A DNA stretch of 11,831 nt from Candidatus Heimdallarchaeota archaeon (lineage in GTDB: Archaea > Asgardarchaeota > Heimdallarchaeia > Heimdallarchaeales > Kariarchaeaceae), in assembly GCA_021399405.1 (NCBI GenBank), contig JAAFKL010000088.1, forward strand, positions 1 through 11,831. Reading direction: 5' to 3'. The notes under the pieces are model-generated. The model searched no databases. It was not told the origin of the DNA and saw only the letters and a list, made by a program, of their open reading frames with translations. Below, piece after piece: positions 7,544 through 11,831 of this stretch. A program made the position numbers and the translations under genes. Positions within the stretch are counted from its first letter, which is position 1; the number at the start of each line of letters is the position of its first letter.

Positions 7544-7906
7544 TTACTTAAATGAATAGAAATTATGCAAAATGAAGGTATAAACAAAAACCATTCCAAT
7601 AGCAATGATTTTAGCAAGTAAATCATCCAATAAAATGAATTCAATCGAAACATATAATACAAAATTAGAAAGTAGAAATCCAGTTCCCGAAACAGTAATA
7701 AATCGCCTAAACTGTGTTTTCCAATGATTATCCTTTCGATTTTTAAATGTAATAATTTTGTTTAAGCTAAACTTAGTTAATATTCCAAATGTAATTGAGA
7801 TGGCATTTGCTAAAAGATAATGCCAATTAAGGATGTTCAACACTAACACAAAGGTTCCAAAATCAATAATAGTGGCTAGAATTGAAATAAAGAGATAAGG
7901 TATCAC
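7544..7906 (-). CDS. GtrA-like membrane protein
   Basis: This small, very hydrophobic protein (120 residues) has four predicted membrane helices (about 2-23, 29-49, 68-88 and 98-116), the architecture of the GtrA family. Those proteins are thought to help move or present polyprenyl-phosphate-linked sugars across the membrane. The two halves are pseudo-symmetrical: the first ends in FSLNKIITFK (46-55) and the second in FILHNFYSFK (111-120), matching the family's conserved N-x-x-x-F-K-like endings. The assigned start is GTG with no visible SD. The frame stays open upstream for 17 codons, from the stop at 7960-7958, and these encode a plausible polar lead-in ending in ITKIEFQK. The real start may therefore be an upstream non-standard codon. 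The gene lies just before the GT2 gene on the same strand, a typical partnership. Confidence 0.82.
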   Translation of the reverse strand: MIPYLFISILATIIDFGTFVLVLNILNWHYLLANAISITFGILTKFSLNKIITFKNRKDNHWKTQFRRFITVSGTGFLLSNFVLYVSIEFILLDDLLAKIIAIGMVFVYTFILHNFYSFK

Positions 7907-7963
7907 TTTTTGAAATTCGATCTTTGTGATTAAATTTGATAGATTAATAATTTCATTTCACTT

Positions 7964-7989
7964 CAATATTTCAAAATGTTTTGATATTG
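7964..7989. repeat. imperfect inverted repeat between GT-C and gtrA genes
   Basis: The left arm CAATATTTCAAAA and right arm TTTTGATATTG pair over 11 bases with a 2-base bulge and a 2-base centre. On the minus strand it begins 36 nt after the GT-C stop and lies before the gtrA start. It may be a transcript-end structure or chance in AT-rich DNA. Confidence 0.3.
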
Positions 7990-8025
7990 CCTTATTTAAT
8001 ATTTTCAAATTATGTCTTTCAATTA

Positions 8026-9108
8026 CTATCCTTTTTCATTAACATTTTTTATACTTATTTGATTTAATTCAAGAAACATTAGGGGTAAGAGCGCTATTCT
8101 CCAAACTCTGTACTGATCAAAAAGAACCAAATTAAATTCAATGAAAGTTATTATAATAAGAAAAGAAGCTGTGAATTTTTCAATTTTACTTAAATAAAAT
8201 AATAAGTAAACTAAACACATGATTAACACCATAAAGACACGATTCAAAACACCGTAAGTAAGGAGGTGATCTTCGGGTAAAGCGTCAAAATATTCATCGA
8301 AGCCAGCTACCGGGAATCTTGTACCGCTGAAAATCATTGAATAGAAAAATGCTCTCGCATTCCAGTAAATGAATGGTGCTGCTAAAACCAATGGGATCAG
8401 TAAGATTTTCGTCAACCCAGTCAAGTACTTTTTGATGTTTGTAGCCCGATCCTCCTTTTGGATCATAAGTAGATAAACAGGTATCAAAAATATCGCCATA
8501 TGCTTCATTGCAAGTGAGAGACCGAGAGAATATAATGAAAGGTTTCTTCTATCTTTGAAATTTATAAGTGACACAAGCAGAAAGAATAATGGAATAAAAT
8601 CGATATTCACCACAAACAATACTATGATTGTCCACCTGTTAAAAAGCCAATAAAGACTAACAAAAATCGATAGTATGTAAGATCTTTCAAAACATTTCAA
8701 AAATAGGATATAGGTTATCAATAAGAAAAATATGGCTGAAACCACTCTGAAGAAGTATATCCATTCATGAAAGGTTACAAATCCCATCTTTTGAAATAAC
8801 GCTGCTAATAGATAGAAAAATGGAAGATACGTAGCATATTTGTCATTGCGAATTAAATCTCCTTCTAGAATTTCTTCATACGGATTAATACCATTATTGA
8901 TTTTTTGACCTTCGAGCCAAACATAATAAATATCCTCTCGTTGTAAAAATTCTCCGGGCGTATTAAATCCACCAACTGCAATTTCCACTGTTATTGTGAG
9001 AGCTGTTAGAATAATCAATGATATTATTTTAATCAGTGTTCTATGAGTATCAAAATATAACTGCATTTGATCTGTAATTGTAAGTTTCTCTGAATTAACA
9101 GACTCCAC
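8026..9108 (-). CDS. polytopic GT-C-type glycosyltransferase (GT87-like)
   Basis: This 360-residue membrane protein has about eight to nine hydrophobic segments and is probably a glycosyltransferase that uses a lipid-phosphate sugar on the outer membrane face. After the first helix (about 24-45), the first extracytoplasmic loop has E58-D59 (QREDIYYVW). This is the position of the catalytic acid in GT-C enzymes. It is followed by GINPYEE (73-79) and the aromatic/proline element KYATYLPFFY (90-99), typical of GT87/DUF2029-like mannosyltransferases. SLAMKHMAIFLIPVY (198-212) resembles the conserved Lys-plus-Pro helix of the same group. The start is read as GTG at 9108-9106. An in-frame ATG at Met15 (9066-9064) is an alternative, and no SD is evident for either. 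It heads a loosely spaced minus-strand group (GT-C, gtrA, GT2) with gaps of 119 and 101 nt. Acceptor and sugar are unknown. Confidence 0.75.
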   Translation of the reverse strand: MESVNSEKLTITDQMQLYFDTHRTLIKIISLIILTALTITVEIAVGGFNTPGEFLQREDIYYVWLEGQKINNGINPYEEILEGDLIRNDKYATYLPFFYLLAALFQKMGFVTFHEWIYFFRVVSAIFFLLITYILFLKCFERSYILSIFVSLYWLFNRWTIIVLFVVNIDFIPLFFLLVSLINFKDRRNLSLYSLGLSLAMKHMAIFLIPVYLLMIQKEDRATNIKKYLTGLTKILLIPLVLAAPFIYWNARAFFYSMIFSGTRFPVAGFDEYFDALPEDHLLTYGVLNRVFMVLIMCLVYLLFYLSKIEKFTASFLIIITFIEFNLVLFDQYRVWRIALLPLMFLELNQISIKNVNEKG

Positions 9109-9237
9109 ATCTTATCTATCTAATATGTATTCAAAAGAGTTTGTAAATTTTCTATTAAAATATTATATCAACTCTATTTACCTTTTTAATTAACTAGTGA
9201 CCATCATTTATCTTGATTGCATTGAATTAGAACGAAC

Positions 9238-9246
9238 TTTTATTAT
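9238..9246 (+). promoter_or_regulatory. candidate TATA box of the GtrA-GT2 fusion gene
   Basis: TTTATTATA is centred about 31 nt before the ATG at 9273, compatible with a very short leader. The 164-nt divergent gap (9109-9272) otherwise shows only AT-rich DNA with no clear repeat. Confidence 0.35.
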
Positions 9247-9272
9247 ACATCCCTTAGTGGCTCAGATTAAAC

Positions 9273-10439
9273 ATGTCTCAGTTTGAGAGTTATTTCCAAA
9301 AAAGTGTACAATTAATGACATTCTTGATTGTAGGTGCGTCTGGGACACTGATTTCTCTCGGATTGCTATATTCTCTTACTGAATGGTTTGGAATTGTCTA
9401 TTATCTTTCTTCTGCAATTGGCTACTATATAGGAATTTCAAATAATTTTGTATGGAACCGAAAATTCACTTTTGAGAAAACTAATGATCATATTTTCAAT
9501 GAATACACCAAATACGTTTCTTCGATGTTGGTAGGTTCAATTGGATATACAGCATTCCTAATCTTTCTGACTGAGAGTTTTGGGATATTCTATTTTTATG
9601 CAGCTATATTATCAGTCGGAGTAAGTACAGTCATTAATTTTACTTTGGCTAAATATTGGGTTTTCGGTAAACGAAAGATAACAATTATTAATGAGGCCTC
9701 GGAGGAGACGTCCAATATCTCTGTTAAATTGGTTGTCAGCGCTTTGAATGAAGAAAATAACATAACCAATTTTATTCATGATCTGTATACTGATCTAAAC
9801 CCCTGGATTGATCTATCCCTAATTTTGATGAATAATGGATCGACTGATGATACCTACAATTCAATGTTAAAATTAAAGGAGAAATATCCCGATCAAAAAA
9901 TTACTGTAATCACAAGAGATAAAATTTTAACTTACAGCAAATCATACATTGAAGGCTTTAATTTGCAAAATGATTTAGACTTTGATTATATTGGATGGGT
10001 AACTTCAGATAATCAGATTTCAGGTGAAACTGTTTCAAAAATCTTAGATATTACTGCAAGTGCAAATCCAGAATTAATAAAAGGAATGAGAGTACACAAA
10101 GACTATTCATTAATCCGTAAAATCCAATCCTTCTTTTTCAATTCAATTATCGCTTTGCTGTTTAATATGAAGGTTCAAGATATTAATGGGTGTCCAAAGT
10201 TAATTAAAACTGAGTTATTTGAAAAATTGGAGCTCAAATCGGATGGATGGTTTCTTGATGCTGAGGTTATGTTGAAACTGAACAAACTTATTGGTGAAGA
10301 TAAATCAGTTAGTGTTCCGATAAGATTTACTCAGAGAGAAGAAGGTAAGAGCAAAACGAATTGGTATACTGCTATTGAGCTATTCATGCAAATTATGAAA
10401 TTTAGGTTTACAAAAACCACAAATTGGTATAAAGCCTAG
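9273..10439 (+). CDS. GtrA-GT2 fusion protein (N-terminal membrane domain, C-terminal glycosyltransferase)
   Basis: This 388-residue two-domain protein begins with a GtrA-like four-helix domain (about 10-135). Its signatures are FLIVGASGTLISLGLLY (17-33), SNNFVWNRKFTF (56-67) and INFTLAKYWVF (121-131). A short linker (about 136-150) leads to a GT2 domain (about 151-388) with VVSALNEENN (154-163), NNGSTDD (187-193), NGCPK (305-309), SDGWFLDAEVML (323-334) and EGKSKTNW (357-364). These resemble polyprenyl-phosphate sugar synthases. The metal-binding stretch reads VTSDNQ (243-248), so the first Asp of the usual DxD is Thr, while the second Asp and the following Gln are kept. The order GtrA then GT2 is the reverse of the common GT2-GtrA fusion. 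It probably makes and helps translocate a lipid-linked sugar, but the donor and product are unknown and the altered motif leaves activity unproven. It converges with the next gene across 12 nt. Confidence 0.85.
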   Translation: MSQFESYFQKSVQLMTFLIVGASGTLISLGLLYSLTEWFGIVYYLSSAIGYYIGISNNFVWNRKFTFEKTNDHIFNEYTKYVSSMLVGSIGYTAFLIFLTESFGIFYFYAAILSVGVSTVINFTLAKYWVFGKRKITIINEASEETSNISVKLVVSALNEENNITNFIHDLYTDLNPWIDLSLILMNNGSTDDTYNSMLKLKEKYPDQKITVITRDKILTYSKSYIEGFNLQNDLDFDYIGWVTSDNQISGETVSKILDITASANPELIKGMRVHKDYSLIRKIQSFFFNSIIALLFNMKVQDINGCPKLIKTELFEKLELKSDGWFLDAEVMLKLNKLIGEDKSVSVPIRFTQREEGKSKTNWYTAIELFMQIMKFRFTKTTNWYKA

Positions 10440-10451
10440 AGAATGATCGGT

Positions 10452-11753
10452 TCAATCCTCAGTAACATTAATTTTCCAAATTCTCCAATCATCAATGTTT
10501 AATCCTTTAATTCGATGAAGCCCTCGTAGATACAAATAGAAGAATAGAGTGGTCATCATTGTTAATATCGCTGTCCAAATCCCTATTGCTACTCCATAAT
10601 CTTGATAACCAGGGATAAGCCGTTTATAAAGAAATGCAGCTCCAGTGAATAAGTAGATGTAAAAATAATTTCTCTCAAATTTTGATTTGTTATCAATCAA
10701 GAAATATATTGCCATGAAAGGGATAACTGTATTTATATGACCGATACCACCTCTTGGTTCTAATAAATTATTAACCATTAACACAATTGAAAATTTTTCT
10801 AAAACGTTTAATTTATTATTTGCAATCATAATAAGTGTTGTCAAAGCAATTGCTAACATCCATAAATAAGTTGAAACACTCGAAATACCAAAAAGTAATC
10901 CCAGGTTCTCGAAAGCCTTTGAATAGGTTACACCTGCTCGTCTAGTTGTTCTTTCAAATAATACTTCATAATACGAGTCCAAATCACTTAAAATTGGGAT
11001 GTGAATTACTATTATCCAAAAAAGACCGTATAGACTATATTGGATGCGTTTACTCCAGCTCTTAAGTGACCAAACTAATAATGGAGCCGCAAATATTGGG
11101 TATAATTTAAGTGCAAATCCAGCTGAAATAAACATTGCTGAATAAAACATTTTTTGCTTCCTAAGAAGGTATAAACCAATTATGAATGTTGCCGCAGTCC
11201 CTAGACTACCATGATTTGTTAAAGTATCAATTGGATTATTAGGGTTAAAGAAATAAAGTACAATTAACAGAACACTGTTTCGCTCACTAACTCCTTCTTC
11301 AATGAGAATTAAATAAAAACATAAACCTCCGAAAATAGCAAGAATCCAGTAAGGAAAATTCATGATTATTGATAAAATCTCATAAGTATTATTTGGTGAG
11401 ATTCTATATGCTAACATCCAACCCCAGACACTTAACGCTGGATATTCATTAGCATTGAAATCTCGATAAGGATACAAATTATCTTCATAATATCCTATAC
11501 CCCAATTAATATGATTGAAGTAATCCTCAGCAGGTTCAATTGGCAAGAAGAATAACAAAGCTTGAAAAATCGTGTAAATGATTCCAAGTAAAATTACAAG
11601 TCTGATGTTTTGAGGTGAGGTGCTTTTCGGTTGGGAACCTTCAACATTATCTTCCAGCCTTTTTTGCTCCATAACATTTTTTTTAAGAAAAAATCGCTTT
11701 TGATAGTTATGATATTTTACTGTTGAAAGGTAGTCGATCATTTTTGGTATCAT
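10452..11753 (-). CDS. polytopic GT-C-type glycosyltransferase-like protein
   Basis: This 433-residue membrane protein has about nine to ten hydrophobic segments, starting at about residue 51. The first outer loop carries E76-D77-Y78 (PAEDYFNHINWG), then LYPYRDFNANEYPAL (93-107). This is the acid-plus-PY-plus-YP pattern of GT-C/GT87-like and PIG-M-like mannosyltransferases. FALKLYPIFAAPL (213-225) matches the conserved Lys-Tyr-Pro helix, and GHIN (338-341) precedes a later helix. It likely adds a sugar from a lipid-phosphate donor outside the cell, but sugar and acceptor cannot be read. The start is uncertain: ATG at Met1, Met5 (11741) or Met28 (11672) are all in frame, and no SD distinguishes them. 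The first 45 residues are polar and basic, so a shorter protein would lose no membrane segment. It is similar in type to the GT-C-like gene at 8026-9108 but clearly different in sequence. Confidence 0.75.
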   Translation of the reverse strand: MIPKMIDYLSTVKYHNYQKRFFLKKNVMEQKRLEDNVEGSQPKSTSPQNIRLVILLGIIYTIFQALLFFLPIEPAEDYFNHINWGIGYYEDNLYPYRDFNANEYPALSVWGWMLAYRISPNNTYEILSIIMNFPYWILAIFGGLCFYLILIEEGVSERNSVLLIVLYFFNPNNPIDTLTNHGSLGTAATFIIGLYLLRKQKMFYSAMFISAGFALKLYPIFAAPLLVWSLKSWSKRIQYSLYGLFWIIVIHIPILSDLDSYYEVLFERTTRRAGVTYSKAFENLGLLFGISSVSTYLWMLAIALTTLIMIANNKLNVLEKFSIVLMVNNLLEPRGGIGHINTVIPFMAIYFLIDNKSKFERNYFYIYLFTGAAFLYKRLIPGYQDYGVAIGIWTAILTMMTTLFFYLYLRGLHRIKGLNIDDWRIWKINVTED

Positions 11754-11831
11754 TCAAAAAAGTATACTTTTTCTTGTAACTGTCTTTTTCCTAAGATCAA
11801 GACGCTACATTAGGGATAATGACGGGAGCCC

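Noticed and set aside
7443..7546. Possibility that gtrA and GT2 are one fusion gene broken by a frameshift
   Set aside because: The two frames differ, the gap is 101 nt, and the GT2 gene has its own SD and start. GtrA also ends at its normal family C-terminus.
1..11831. Search for tRNA/rRNA genes, CRISPR repeats, insertion sequences and attachment sites
   Set aside because: No cloverleaf-like segment, regularly spaced repeat, transposase motif or terminal repeat pair was seen by eye. A covariance-model scan was not possible here.

Overview
The window looks like a stretch of an AT-rich (roughly one-third GC by eye) archaeal chromosome. The strongest evidence is a complete group II chaperonin (thermosome) gene with the archaeal Gly/Met-rich C-terminus. 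A two-gene biotin carboxylase/biotin carrier pair, TATA-like elements at leaderless-compatible distances, and lipid-phosphate-sugar type glycosyltransferases fit the same picture. Nothing in the sequence fixes the lineage. An Asgard-type or other mesophilic archaeon is only a guess. No rRNA, tRNA, CRISPR array, transposase or integrase was seen.

Layout. (1) Positions 1-306: the C-terminal end of an EamA/DMT-type membrane transporter, cut by the window edge, on the + strand. (2) 471-2081: thermosome subunit, + strand, probably monocistronic with its own promoter. (3) 2162-5372: a tight minus-strand operon read in the order biotin carboxylase, biotin carrier protein, DEAD-box-type RNA helicase. 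The first junction has a 4-nt gap with the stop codon inside the next Shine-Dalgarno (SD) motif. The second has no gap at all. No carboxyltransferase gene is present, so the carboxylase must be completed from elsewhere. (4) 5537-11753: a cell-surface glycan region with mixed strands. It holds a UDP-glucuronate-4-epimerase-like SDR enzyme (+), a polyprenyl-phosphate-sugar synthase-like GT2 (-), a stand-alone GtrA-like membrane protein (-), a GT-C-like polytopic glycosyltransferase (-), a GtrA-GT2 fusion (+) and a second GT-C-like polytopic protein (-).

How the glycan genes could work together (inference). The epimerase would make a nucleotide sugar in the cytosol. The two GT2 modules would load sugars onto a polyprenyl/dolichyl phosphate. 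The GtrA-like membrane modules would help carry the lipid-linked sugar across the membrane. The two GT-C-like enzymes would use lipid-linked sugars on the outer face to extend a surface glycan or an N-glycan. The most unusual item is the fusion protein at 9273-10439. Its domain order is GtrA first and GT2 second, the reverse of the common DPM1-GtrA fusions, and its GT2 domain has a changed DxD motif. A separate gtrA gene followed by a canonical GT2 gene lies nearby in the same 5'-to-3' order. The helicase has atypical motifs II and III (DEID and CST instead of DEAD and SAT) and is directly coupled to the carboxylase genes.
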